Assembly: GCF_036250675.1 (NCBI RefSeq)
Contig: NZ_CP109592.1
Coordinates: forward strand, 372,001 to 436,000
Direction: 5' to 3'
Length of the DNA stretch: 64,000 bases
DNA from: Streptomyces sp. NBC_01689
Lineage (GTDB): Bacteria > Actinomycetota > Actinomycetes > Streptomycetales > Streptomycetaceae
Shown here: positions 17,013 to 24,233 of the stretch, piece after piece
How positions within the stretch are numbered: position 1 is the stretch's first letter
Layout: each line of letters opens with the position of its first letter
Translations under genes and position numbers: made by a program
Notes under the pieces: model-generated
The model's database searches: none
Seen by the model: the letters and a program-made list of their open reading frames with translations, nothing else
Told to the model about the DNA's origin: nothing

Positions 17013-17444
17013 ATGTCGCAGACCGAGAAGTCCATCGACGTCGACGTCTCCCTCCGTGTCGCTTACAGCCAGTGGACACATTTCGAGTCGCTTCCGCACT
17101 TCTTGGACGGTGTGGAGGAGGTCACCCGGGTCAACGACTTCGTCATCCATTGGAAGACGAAAGTCGAGGGGGTCACCCGGGAGTTCGACGTCGAGATCAC
17201 CGAGCAGATCCCCGACGAACGAGTCGCCTGGACAGCGGTCGGCGAGCCGGCATGGTCTGCAGCAGTCACTTTCGACCCTCTGGATGAGGTGAGGACCAGG
17301 ATCACGCTTCGGCTGGATTACGACCCTCAAGGATTCACTGAGAAGCTCGGTGACAAGCTCGGGCTCGTCAGACGACGCGTCTCCGGTGACCTCAAAAACT
17401 TCAAGGAGTACATCGAATCCCGCAACCTCGAAGCCGGATCCTGA
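17013..17444 (+). CDS. SRPBCC family protein
   Basis: This 143-residue protein is a START/Bet v 1-type (SRPBCC) polyketide cyclase/dehydrase-like protein. It opens with SIDVDVSLRVAYSQWTHFES and has the EITEQIPDERVAWTA pattern, ending in a long C-terminal helix with GDLKNFKEYIESR. It is clearly related to the middle domain of GvpZ (20110-21210), which has the same order of motifs (VQEQIPDDRIVWTS, DFKNFQRYV). AGGAAAGG lies about 9 bases before the ATG. It sits on the plus strand facing the gas vesicle cluster. Such proteins bind small hydrophobic ligands, but no ligand can be named. Confidence 0.8.
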   Translation: MSQTEKSIDVDVSLRVAYSQWTHFESLPHFLDGVEEVTRVNDFVIHWKTKVEGVTREFDVEITEQIPDERVAWTAVGEPAWSAAVTFDPLDEVRTRITLRLDYDPQGFTEKLGDKLGLVRRRVSGDLKNFKEYIESRNLEAGS

Positions 17445-17589
17445 GCAGCGCCTCTGCGGTACCGAGCCTTGGCAGCTGGGGCCGACCGAGCACCAGGTCA
17501 CCGTGCTGGTCTAGGCTTGGGCCTAGAGGAATTTGACGTCGCTGCCGTCACAGCGGCGACCACGATTGAGACTCCCCGGAGGTACCCGG

Positions 17590-17763
17590 ATGAGTACCGG
17601 AGAACGAGCCAAGGCCAAGGCCGAACAGGCCCTCGGAAAGACCGTGCGGAAGTTCGCCCACGCGGCCCACAAGGAAACCCTCGCAGCGAAAGGCGCGGCT
17701 CTGGAGGCTCGGGGCATGATGCGGGGCGCGAAAGAAGGAGCGAAGCGGTCTGCCAAGGGCTGA
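17590..17763 (+). CDS. small basic CsbD-like protein
   Basis: This 57-residue protein is rich in Lys and Ala (GERAKAKAEQALGKTVRK) and is predicted to be helical. It resembles CsbD-type stress proteins but lacks the GDLRAAKEKAKDA motif seen in the two clear CsbD proteins of this window (28864-29040 and 35675-35857). GGAGG lies 14 bases before the ATG. CsbD proteins are small, abundant and stress induced in other bacteria; their role is unknown. Confidence 0.55.
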   Translation: MSTGERAKAKAEQALGKTVRKFAHAAHKETLAAKGAALEARGMMRGAKEGAKRSAKG

Positions 17764-18202
17764 CCGAGGGCCGGCAGGCGCTGGCGGGGCCCCTCCTGGG
17801 CCTACGGTTCCGTGGGCAGGTAAAAGGACGCACGCCAGCTCCTTTCGACCTGCCCACACAGCAAACAGAGTTGACGTTTCTGGGCGGATCGGTTCGATCG
17901 CATCGCGTCATCGACTGTCCAGTTCCGCTTTCAGGACCTCACCGTGGCGAGCACGTCACGTACCGAAATGGTCATTGCCGCACGTGGCGGGGGATTTCAT
18001 TCTGCCGGGCACCACGGATCAGCCGTCCCATCGACGGGACGGCGGGGAATCAGCAGGTCGACGGCCGCATGATCGTTGAACCGAATGACTCACTACGCGT
18101 GCAGGGCGGCAAGGCCCGGTTGGTCGGCATGCCCGCGGCGTTTGCGGACGGAACTCTGGGGGACTCGGCATTCAGGGGGCCAGCTCCCACCCGGAGGAAA
18201 CA
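17764..18202. other. gene-free stretch
   Basis: No supportable gene was seen between the CsbD-like gene and the DUF6131 gene. Frames here lack start signals and have no recognisable motifs. The promoter for DUF6131 is expected in the right part, but no clear consensus was found. Confidence 0.4.
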
Positions 18203-18358
18203 ATGATCATCCTCGGAGTCATCCTGCTCATCGTGGGACTACTGACAGGCATCGGCATTCTCTGGACCATAGGAATCGTCCTGGTCCTCATCGGGGTGGT
18301 GCTGTGGATTCTGGGTGGTGTCGGGCACGCTGTGGGCGGCCGACGACACTATTGGTGA
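18203..18358 (+). CDS. DUF6131 family small membrane protein
   Basis: This 51-residue protein is almost all membrane-spanning. It has two hydrophobic segments (MIILGVILLIVGLLTGIGIL and IGIVLVLIGVVLWILGGVG) joined by a short turn with a Trp. It ends in the polar tail GGRRHYW, which is the hallmark of DUF6131 proteins in actinobacteria. GGAGG lies 6 bases before the ATG, an ideal ribosome binding site. The function is unknown. It converges with gvpK. Confidence 0.8.
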   Translation: MIILGVILLIVGLLTGIGILWTIGIVLVLIGVVLWILGGVGHAVGGRRHYW

Positions 18359-18417
18359 ATCCTGGACACCGGCGGGAGAGGCGCCTGTTTGTCAGGGCGC
18401 CCTCCCGGCTGCCGGCG

Positions 18418-18696
18418 TTACCTCTGCGGCAGTAGCGTCCCGAGCGGCCCGAGGTCCAGATTCAGATCCTCCGGGCGCAGTCCGTGCTGCGCACACAGTT
18501 CCGTCATCCGTTGGTCGAGCATCATCAGGGTGGTCCCGATCTCGTCGACCTGCGTCTCGCTGAGGTCGCCCTGTTCGACACGTCGGATCGCCTGTCTCTC
18601 CATCAACTGCCTGAGGAGTTCGACCACGGTGAGAACCAGGCAGACGAGGTCCCGTCCCATCTCGTCCGAGTCGAGGTCGAGCCGGGTCCCGGTCAC
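18418..18696 (-). CDS. gvpK: gas vesicle protein GvpK
   Basis: This 92-residue protein matches GvpK, a small accessory protein needed for gas vesicle formation. It has the family's LVCLVLTVVELLRQLMERQA helix, the RVEQGDLSETQVDEIG segment, and MLDQRMTELCAQHGLRPEDLN. The GTG at 18696 overlaps the gvpS stop as GTGA and is preferred. An ATG at 18717 in the same frame would add seven residues and overlap gvpS by 25 bases. It is the last gene of the ten-gene minus-strand gvp cluster. Confidence 0.88.
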   Translation of the reverse strand: MTGTRLDLDSDEMGRDLVCLVLTVVELLRQLMERQAIRRVEQGDLSETQVDEIGTTLMMLDQRMTELCAQHGLRPEDLNLDLGPLGTLLPQR

Positions 18697-18920
18697 AGCG
18701 GGCCCCCGTCGCTCCATGGTGCCGGAACACGTTCGTTGACGGACGACAGCAGGGCATGGAGCGACAAACGCACCAGTGGGACGTCAGCGATGGCGATGAC
18801 CACATCGCCACTGATGACGACCCCGGTCGCCAGGAGTCGGTCCAACAGGTCCACGAGAGGTACACCGATGGGGCCGCTCAGTGGTCCCGGATTGTCCCAG
18901 GGCACCGCATCATGCGTCAT
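18693..18920 (-). CDS. gvpS: gas vesicle protein GvpS (GvpA/J family)
   Basis: This 75-residue protein belongs to the GvpA/GvpJ/GvpM/GvpS group. The core helix-strand-strand-helix unit is visible in VPLVDLLDRLLATGVVISGD followed by VVIAIADVPLVRLSLHALLSSV. It is one of three GvpA-like proteins in the cluster and probably acts as a minor shell or nucleation protein. GAGGTG lies 7 bases before the ATG, inside the end of gvpL. It overlaps gvpK by 4 bases. Confidence 0.85.
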   Translation of the reverse strand: MTHDAVPWDNPGPLSGPIGVPLVDLLDRLLATGVVISGDVVIAIADVPLVRLSLHALLSSVNERVPAPWSDGGPL

Positions 18921-18923
18921 CGT

Positions 18924-19727
18924 CTACACCTCACCGACGAATGAATAGGGCACCCACGGCCCCGACAGATCGATGTCCAACCCAGTTCGTCTGCTCAACG
19001 ACCGCGTCAGCTCAGCGAGTTCTTCGACGCGGTGATCAGCGACCAGGTACGTTGCGTTGAGGATCTGGCTTCGTCGTTCTCCGGAGAGTTGCGGCTCGTG
19101 GGGACGCAACCGCCGAGACGCCGCGGCGAGGAGCCTGACCTCGGCATCCACCTTCTCGGCCGCTTGCAGCGCTTCGTGCTGACTCCGTTCGCGACGCTCC
19201 TGCGCACTGCGCTTGCGGTCGAGGTAGGCGAGGCCGGCTCCTGGTGTCGGACGAACCCTCGCGCCCGGTTTGGCAGTGCGCGACGAGTCGTCCGCGGGGG
19301 GCGGTGGCGCATACACCTTGACGCCCCACTCGGCGTGGTGCGCGATACGCTCGAGCGCGACGTGAAACCGCTCCGACTCCTTGCCGAGCGCTTCGCTCAC
19401 CCTCTGTTCACCGTGATACACCGTGGCCATCGGCACAGGAACGGTGGGGCAGGACGCAGCGGCCGCGGTGACGACGTCGTGGTGGGCCCGGGCGTAGCGC
19501 TCCAGCTCCTGCCGGTCGGCCAGGCGCGCCTGCCAGGCTTCGTCGGTGAAGTCGTGGGCTCTGACCGTCTGGACGATCGCCGTGAGTTTCGCCAGCGGCA
19601 ATGTGCGTACCGGGAACTCGCCGGTAACCCCGGACAGCCTGTGGAAGGCTGACGGATCCGGATTCCAACAGACAGCGAACACATAGGTGGCGTTGGCGTC
19701 CGAACGCTCAGACCCGCGCTCCGTCAT
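18924..19727 (-). CDS. gvpL: gas vesicle protein GvpL (GvpL/GvpF family)
   Basis: This 267-residue protein is a GvpL/GvpF family member. These accessory proteins take part in early gas vesicle assembly and bind GvpA-like proteins. The N-terminal domain has YVFAVCWNPDP and LPLAKLTAIVQTVRAHDFTD, and the centre has VPVPMATVYHGEQRVSEAL. A Glu/Arg-rich helical insert follows, then the C-terminal ferredoxin-like domain with NATYLVADHRVEELAELT and GPWVPYSFVGEV. It is longer than GvpF of this cluster (249 residues). AAGGAG lies 11 bases before the ATG. Confidence 0.85.
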   Translation of the reverse strand: MTERGSERSDANATYVFAVCWNPDPSAFHRLSGVTGEFPVRTLPLAKLTAIVQTVRAHDFTDEAWQARLADRQELERYARAHHDVVTAAAASCPTVPVPMATVYHGEQRVSEALGKESERFHVALERIAHHAEWGVKVYAPPPPADDSSRTAKPGARVRPTPGAGLAYLDRKRSAQERRERSQHEALQAAEKVDAEVRLLAAASRRLRPHEPQLSGERRSQILNATYLVADHRVEELAELTRSLSRRTGLDIDLSGPWVPYSFVGEV

Positions 19728-19781
19728 TTTCGTCTGTTCTCCTTGGTCCTCGCCGGCAGGGGCGGCTTCGTCCTTGCGGGT

Positions 19782-20117
19782 TCACTTCTCCGTCGCTTCG
19801 TCCGCGCTGTGGGACTCGAGTTGCTCCACCCGCTGCCGCAGGGCACGGTTCTCGTCCTTCAAGGCGTTGTGCGAAGCGACTGAGCTGAGCGCCGGGTCGT
19901 TCTCCCACCAGTCGATTCCGGCCTTTTTCGCCGTGTCCACGGAGGCTACGAAGAGGCGGATCCTGATGGTGAGAAGCTCGATGTCGAGGAGGTCGACCTT
20001 GATGTCCCCGGCGATCACGATCCCCTTGTCGAGAACGCGCTCCAGGATGTCAGCGAGGTTGGTGGTCTGAGGGCCGGAGACGGGGTAGGAACTCTGCCGG
20101 AAGTCGACGTCAGTCAC
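19782..20117 (-). CDS. gvpJ: gas vesicle protein GvpJ (GvpA-like)
   Basis: This 111-residue GvpA-family protein has LADILERVLDKGIVIAGDIK and VDLLDIELLTIRIRLFVASV, the shell-protein fold. It then has a C-terminal extension, AGIDWWENDPALSS, and a coiled-coil stretch with LKDENRALRQRVEQLESHS. The GTG at 20117 overlaps the gvpZ end by 8 bases. By position in the cluster it corresponds to gvpJ of the Streptomyces coelicolor order as I recall it. A minor shell or cap function is likely. Confidence 0.8.
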   Translation of the reverse strand: MTDVDFRQSSYPVSGPQTTNLADILERVLDKGIVIAGDIKVDLLDIELLTIRIRLFVASVDTAKKAGIDWWENDPALSSVASHNALKDENRALRQRVEQLESHSADEATEK

Positions 20118-21210
20118 GGCGGTGCCTCTGCCGTGGCTTCCTGGGCGCCTTCTCGTCCTCTTCGGCGTCCTCGTCCTCTTCGGCGTCCTCGTCCTCTTCG
20201 GCGTCCTCGTCTTCGTCCTCGTATCGGTCTTCGGCTTCCTCGCCCTCTGGTGCCTCTTCTTCCTCGGCCTCGGGTTCGTCCTCGTAAGCGTCTTCGTCTT
20301 CGTCTTCGTAAGCGGAGTCGGCGTCTTCCTCGGATCCGTTCTCGTCGTCACCCTCGGGTTCGCCGTTCTCGGCCTCCTCTTGCTCGGCTTCCTCTTCTTC
20401 GACGGCGTCCTCGTGCGACACGACGACTTCGCCGTCGCGGATCTCGCCCCGCCACCCCTCGGGCTCCTCGTTGGTGAGCGTGACGTATCGCTGGAAGTTC
20501 TTGAAGTCCAGGCGCATGCGGCGTCCTTGGGCCCGCCACAAGTTGCCGGTCTTCTCGAAGAACCCTGAAGGGTAGTACTCAACGACCAGGACGATGCGGG
20601 TCAGAGTGGGGCCCAGTTCGTGGAAGCTGACTGCTCCCCGAGTGGTGCCCTTGGCACCTTCGGAGGTCCAGACGATACGGTCGTCGGGGATTTGTTCCTG
20701 GACGGTCGCCTTGAAGCTGCGAGAGGACGGGCCGACCTTGACCTTCCAGTCGCTCCCGACCTCGTCGCTCCTCGAGACGTCGCGAACGCCCTTGGCGAAG
20801 CTGCTGAATTTGTCGTACTGGGTCCAGTAGTCGTATGCGTCCCGCAGGGGCACTCCCACATCGATGACTTCGATGATGTTCATGACCTTGCCGCCGCTGG
20901 CCTTACGTTTCCCCTTTCCTCCACCGAAGGCTTCTTTAACCTTGCCCACGACGTTGTCTTTGACGCCCTTGGCCTTTTCCGAGACGAATGCCTTGAGCGG
21001 TGAGTCACCTTGCAGGATGCGGGAACCAATAGCGGGGAGTGAGCCGGTCTCAGCTGATTCCGACAGTTTTCCGGTGACGTCCGTCAGCTTCTCTCCAGCC
21101 TTTTCGGCAAGGTGTTCCACCTGCGCGGAGAGGAACTTGGTCAACTCACCGCGAAGCTGATCCACCCCCGACGTTCCCTCTGCAGACTGGTCTTTATCCG
21201 TCTTGGCCAT
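20110..21210 (-). CDS. gvpZ: GvpZ-type protein: SRPBCC domain with long acidic tail
   Basis: This 366-residue protein has three parts. Residues 1-110 are helical and Lys/Glu-rich, with GELTKFLSAQVEHLAEKAGE. Residues 110-255 form an SRPBCC domain (VIDVGVPLRDAYDYWTQYD, VQEQIPDDRIVWTSEG, DFKNFQRYVTLTNEE) related to the free SRPBCC protein at 17013-17444. Residues from about 270 to 350 are almost all Glu, Asp and Ala and include a short repeated DNA unit, and the tail ends in basic residues. The position between gvpY and gvpJ matches GvpZ of streptomycetes. Its role in vesicles is not established. Confidence 0.75.
   Translation of the reverse strand: MAKTDKDQSAEGTSGVDQLRGELTKFLSAQVEHLAEKAGEKLTDVTGKLSESAETGSLPAIGSRILQGDSPLKAFVSEKAKGVKDNVVGKVKEAFGGGKGKRKASGGKVMNIIEVIDVGVPLRDAYDYWTQYDKFSSFAKGVRDVSRSDEVGSDWKVKVGPSSRSFKATVQEQIPDDRIVWTSEGAKGTTRGAVSFHELGPTLTRIVLVVEYYPSGFFEKTGNLWRAQGRRMRLDFKNFQRYVTLTNEEPEGWRGEIRDGEVVVSHEDAVEEEEAEQEEAENGEPEGDDENGSEEDADSAYEDEDEDAYEDEPEAEEEEAPEGEEAEDRYEDEDEDAEEDEDAEEDEDAEEDEKAPRKPRQRHRRD
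20153..20206. repeat. 18-bp tandem repeat, three copies, in gvpZ
   Basis: Three exact copies of TCGTCCTCTTCGGCGTCC lie head to tail and encode the repeated acidic unit EEDEDA on the minus strand. The array is in frame, so copy-number changes would alter the length of the GvpZ acidic tail without frameshift. Confidence 0.85.
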
Positions 21211-21216
21211 GACCGC

Positions 21217-22128
21217 CTACCTCCGTCGATCGGCGCGCTTGGATGCCGCTCGCTTCGACGATGTCGTCTTTCTGGCCGCCGTCTTCTTCGCGGGCGCTGA
21301 CTTCTTCGCCGCCGCCTTCTTCGCCGGGGCGGACTTCTTGGCCGGCGCGGACTTCTTCGCCGCCGCCTTCTTCGCCGGGGCGGACTTCTTGGCCGGCGCG
21401 GACTTCTTCGCCGCCGCCTTCTTCGCCGGGGCGGACTTCTTGGCCGGCGCGGGCTTTCGTGGCGAGGCCTTCGCCGACCGGCCCCTCTCGCCGCGGCCGG
21501 AGGTCGCCTTCTTGGGGGGCGGTGTGGAAGCCGTGCGGGACCGGGGCGAACTGCGGCGGTGCCGCTGAGGCCGTGGCGCCTCTTCCGGTTCTTCCTCCTC
21601 GGGCTCTTCCTCCTCTTCCTCCTCTTCCTCGTCCCCTTCCTCCGATCCCTCCTCTTCGTACTCGGCCTCCGGCTCCTCTTCCTCTTCTTCTTCCTCTTCG
21701 TCCTCGTCCTCGTCGTCTTCGTACTCAGATTCCGGCTGGTCCTCCTCCTCGTCCTCCTCTTCCTCTTCCTCTTCCGGTGCGTACTCCTCCTCGTCTTCTT
21801 CGTCCTGGCCGGCGATCTCACCGAGGCGTGCCGTGCGGTCGCTGATCGCGCCCGCCAACGTGCTCATCCCCCGGTCGGCGGCGGCGGCCACCGCCTTACG
21901 CCCTGCTTCGAGGACCTCTCCGCGCAACTGCTCCTGCAATTCGGCGAACTGGGGAATCTCCCCCAGCCTGCGCATCCCCTCGGCCGCGATCTGGCGGGGC
22001 TCAAGGCCGAATCGCCGACCTGCCAGGTAGGTTGCGAGGGACAGCGCCAGCCGGCCCTTCTTCGTTCGCCCCAGCACGTAGCCGCCCACAACGGCGGCTG
22101 CAAGCGTTACCTTTTCCTTCTCATTCAT
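21217..22128 (-). CDS. gvpY: GvpY-type protein with acidic block and H1-like basic tail
   Basis: This 303-residue protein starts with a hydrophobic segment (LAAAVVGGYVLGRTKKG) and a structured helical domain to about residue 105. A block of about 90 residues made mainly of Glu and Asp follows, with runs of up to ten acidic residues. The end is a Lys/Ala/Pro-rich tail built from APAKKSAPAKKAAAKK units, like histone H1 or the tail of HupS-type proteins. The ATG at 22128 overlaps the gvpG end by 8 bases; an upstream ATG at 22176 is less likely. The order gvpG-gvpY-gvpZ matches Streptomyces gas vesicle clusters. Function is unknown. Confidence 0.75.
   Translation of the reverse strand: MNEKEKVTLAAAVVGGYVLGRTKKGRLALSLATYLAGRRFGLEPRQIAAEGMRRLGEIPQFAELQEQLRGEVLEAGRKAVAAAADRGMSTLAGAISDRTARLGEIAGQDEEDEEEYAPEEEEEEEDEEEDQPESEYEDDEDEDEEEEEEEEEPEAEYEEEGSEEGDEEEEEEEEEPEEEEPEEAPRPQRHRRSSPRSRTASTPPPKKATSGRGERGRSAKASPRKPAPAKKSAPAKKAAAKKSAPAKKSAPAKKAAAKKSAPAKKSAPAKKAAAKKSAPAKKTAARKTTSSKRAASKRADRRR
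21299..21451. repeat. 51-bp tandem repeat, three copies, in gvpY
   Basis: Three exact head-to-tail copies of a 51-base unit (21299-21349, 21350-21400 and 21401-21451) encode the 17-residue unit APAKKSAPAKKAAAKKS in the basic tail of GvpY. The unit length is a multiple of three, so repeat loss or gain keeps the frame. The exact identity suggests recent expansion or ongoing homogenisation. Confidence 0.9.
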
Positions 22129-22390
22129 GAGCGTGTCCCCTTCGATCGTGCGGTGCGGGAGCGACCCGTGCGGCATAGAGCCGGTCGAGCAGTCGTTCCT
22201 CTTCTCGTTCGAACTCCTCGAGGCTGATGTCCCCCTCCTCGAACTCGCGGTTCAGGAATGCCAGCTGGGCACGGAGCACGCCCGGATCGTGCAACTCGCG
22301 CTCTGCCGCTTCGTTGAGTTTTTCTGCCACCCAGACGACGCCGCGGACCGGAGCAATGGGGAGTGTGAGGATTCCGGTAATCAGCCCCAT
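22121..22390 (-). CDS. gvpG: gas vesicle protein GvpG
   Basis: This 89-residue protein matches GvpG, a small accessory protein. It begins MGLITGILTLPIAPVRGVVW and continues with VAEKLNEAAERELHDPG. The family's charged helix is visible in QLAFLNREFEEGDISLEEFE. The ATG at 22390 overlaps the GvpF stop region; an upstream ATG in frame lies inside gvpF and is unlikely. It overlaps gvpY by 8 bases, so coupling is likely. Confidence 0.88.
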   Translation of the reverse strand: MGLITGILTLPIAPVRGVVWVAEKLNEAAERELHDPGVLRAQLAFLNREFEEGDISLEEFEREEERLLDRLYAARVAPAPHDRRGHAHE

Positions 22391-22391
22391 G

Positions 22392-23141
22392 TCAGACTCC
22401 TGCGGTCCGAACGCGGATGGTCTCAACGGATACGAAGCTGTAACAGGGCAGCGGGCCCGCGAGACGCAACTCGACACGTTCACCATGGTGTTTGGCGAAC
22501 TTCTCTGCGGCGCTCATGAATTCGTCGCTGTGATCGCGATCGACGAGGAACGACACATTGAGAACGCACCCTTGGACGTCCGGTCCCGGGGCTGTGGCCC
22601 GTGCCCTGGGTGTGAGTTCGCGCAGTACGCGCCGGCCGGCTTCGGCGGCCCTGCTCTGCAGCGCGGTCGCGACGGCTTCGCCGAGCCGGACGTTGGCTTC
22701 GTAACCTGGTCGCCGGCGGGCCTCGTCCCGCAACCGCCGGACGGCCTTGTCCTCTGCGACGAGGCTTGCCAGCGCGTTCTGTGCCGGGAGTGCCTTGACG
22801 TTGACTTCGACCGCGTCGGTGAGATGTTCCAGGACCGCCATATGGTCCGTCTCGCGGGCGGCGAGCTGACCGCGCACCGTCTTTTCGTCCGGCGCCACCA
22901 TACCGAACCGCATTGGCAGGACCGGCCCTCGGTCCGACAGGCGGAGCAAGAGCTCCTGGTGGGCCAGGAGGTCGCGTCGCCTGGCACGAAGGTTCGCGGG
23001 AGCGTCGCTGACAACGGCCGCGATCCCGCCCTGCCGGATTGTCCGCAGATCCTCGGCTGGGTTTCCCACACCGCGAGCGTCAGTCGGCAACGGCATTTCT
23101 GCCGCGGTGATCGCGTACACGTACACCCCGTCGACCGTCAC
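22392..23141 (-). CDS. gvpF: gas vesicle protein GvpF (GvpL/GvpF family)
   Basis: This 249-residue protein is the second GvpL/GvpF family member. It has YVYAITAAEMPLPTDARGVG at the start, VLPMRFGMVAPDEKTVRGQL in the centre, and VLNVSFLVDRDHSDEFM and LAGPLPCYSFVSVE at the end, all typical of GvpF. It starts at GTG 23141, three bases after the gvpA stop codon. In other organisms GvpF binds GvpA and sits on the gas-facing surface; that role is recalled for the family, not shown here. Confidence 0.88.
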   Translation of the reverse strand: MTVDGVYVYAITAAEMPLPTDARGVGNPAEDLRTIRQGGIAAVVSDAPANLRARRRDLLAHQELLLRLSDRGPVLPMRFGMVAPDEKTVRGQLAARETDHMAVLEHLTDAVEVNVKALPAQNALASLVAEDKAVRRLRDEARRRPGYEANVRLGEAVATALQSRAAEAGRRVLRELTPRARATAPGPDVQGCVLNVSFLVDRDHSDEFMSAAEKFAKHHGERVELRLAGPLPCYSFVSVETIRVRTAGV

Positions 23142-23144
23142 GGC

Positions 23145-23618
23145 TCAGGCCCTCACGGGTCGTCGACTCGAACCGCCACGGGCAGGTGCGCGCCGCTTCC
23201 TCGGCCGCTCCTGCTGTTCTTCCTCATCCTCGTCATGGTCATCGTGCCCATCGGAGTCGCTCCCCAGGCCCCCGACCGCCTTGCGGACGGTGTCCCCGAC
23301 GCTCTCCGCCGCCTTGCGGACCTTGCGCTTGCCGATGGACTTCGCGGCGCTGCCGCTGAGAAGCTCCGGGACGGTGGTGCTGCCGGAGTCCCGTTCCAGG
23401 TCGAGTCGGTTGCACGCTTCGGCGAACCGCAGGTAGGTGTCCACACTCGCAATGACGATGCGTGCGTCGATCTTGAGAATCTCGATGCCGACCAGGGAGA
23501 CCCGGACGAAGACGTCGATCACCATGCCCCGATCGAGAATGAGTTCCAGCACGTCGTACAACGTGCCGGCGCGCGGCGGGCACGCCACTACCTCGTCGGA
23601 GTAGGTGGTCGCAGGCAT
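23145..23618 (-). CDS. gvpA: major gas vesicle shell protein GvpA, extended
   Basis: This 157-residue protein carries the GvpA core: [20 protein letters not shown] and [20 protein letters not shown], followed by [15 protein letters not shown]. Classic GvpA proteins are about 70-75 residues. This one continues for about 80 residues with a Lys/Arg-rich helix, a His/Asp/Glu-rich stretch and an Arg-rich end. Extended forms like this are usual in Streptomyces. GAAGGA lies before the ATG. It is the second gene of the cluster, after gvpO. Confidence 0.88.
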   Translation of the reverse strand: MPATTYSDEVVACPPRAGTLYDVLELILDRGMVIDVFVRVSLVGIEILKIDARIVIASVDTYLRFAEACNRLDLERDSGSTTVPELLSGSAAKSIGKRKVRKAAESVGDTVRKAVGGLGSDSDGHDDHDEDEEEQQERPRKRRAPARGGSSRRPVRA

Positions 23619-23651
23619 GAGGAATCCTTCCGGTTGTCGGCAGAATCTGGG

Positions 23652-23972
23652 TCACTCGTCGGCGGATCCTCGCCGGTAGCGGCGGATCCTGCTGTACTCC
23701 ATGAGTTCGCCGTCCTGGTCGATCTGCACCTCGTACGAGGCGAGAAGACTTGTCGTGTCGGGGATCCGAGGCAGCTCGAGGACGTCCACGACGACGCACC
23801 ACCCCTCTTCGACGCGCTTCACCGCTGACACGCCTTCCGTCGGATGGCCGATCAGTCCCTCCAGGCTCCGGCAGGCAGCCCGCGCGGCTTGACCGGCGCC
23901 CCTCACGGACGGTGGGCGACGAGTGGCTGCCGTCGAGGGCTTCCCGGCGCGCGGCCGACGTTCTTCTGCCAT
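23652..23972 (-). CDS. gvpO: gas vesicle protein GvpO
   Basis: This 106-residue protein matches GvpO. Its basic, Pro-rich start is followed by ACRSLEGLIGHPTEGVSAVK, then GWCVVVDVLELPRIPDTTSL, and ends with YEVQIDQDGELMEYSRIRRY. GvpO is required for vesicle formation in haloarchaea and is the first gene in Streptomyces gvp clusters. The ribosome binding site is weak. The cluster's promoter probably lies in the 260 bases upstream, but no clear consensus was found there. Confidence 0.85.
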   Translation of the reverse strand: MAEERRPRAGKPSTAATRRPPSVRGAGQAARAACRSLEGLIGHPTEGVSAVKRVEEGWCVVVDVLELPRIPDTTSLLASYEVQIDQDGELMEYSRIRRYRRGSADE

Positions 23973-24233
23973 GGTTACAAGTCTGGTCGATCTCGGGCAT
24001 CGCGCACGTCGAGGGGACCAGACGGGCGCACCGGACGTGCCCCGATGTCGTGTGGTTGCTCGTGGCTCATCACAGAACTCGAAAAACGAGGGCCGACACC
24101 AGAGCGACGCGCTGCTCGCCCCGCCGCCCGCGAAGCGTCTCCGGGAAATCTGTTCGCGCGCAGTTGGCGCGCTCAGGATCCTCCGAAGGCGCCATCGGGG
24201 ACGAGTGCGCTCGGTCTGTCGTGGATATTTCGC

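Noticed and set aside
20122..20568. A plus-strand hydrophobic frame rich in Leu, Val and Phe, like a membrane protein.
   Set aside because: It is the reverse reading of the Glu/Asp codons of gvpZ, which gives Leu/Val/Phe-rich false membrane proteins. It has no ribosome binding site.
20153..21451. The two tandem repeat arrays considered as CRISPR or satellite DNA.
   Set aside because: The units are in frame in coding genes, have no spacers and encode regular charged peptides, so they are protein repeats.
21141..21821. A minus-strand frame encoding Arg-rich repeats, overlapping gvpY.
   Set aside because: It is a shifted reading of the gvpY repeats; the in-frame GvpY protein explains the sequence.
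22227..23828. A plus-strand open frame of 533 codons over gvpG, gvpF, gvpA and gvpO.
   Set aside because: It is antisense to four well-supported gvp genes and shows no motifs.
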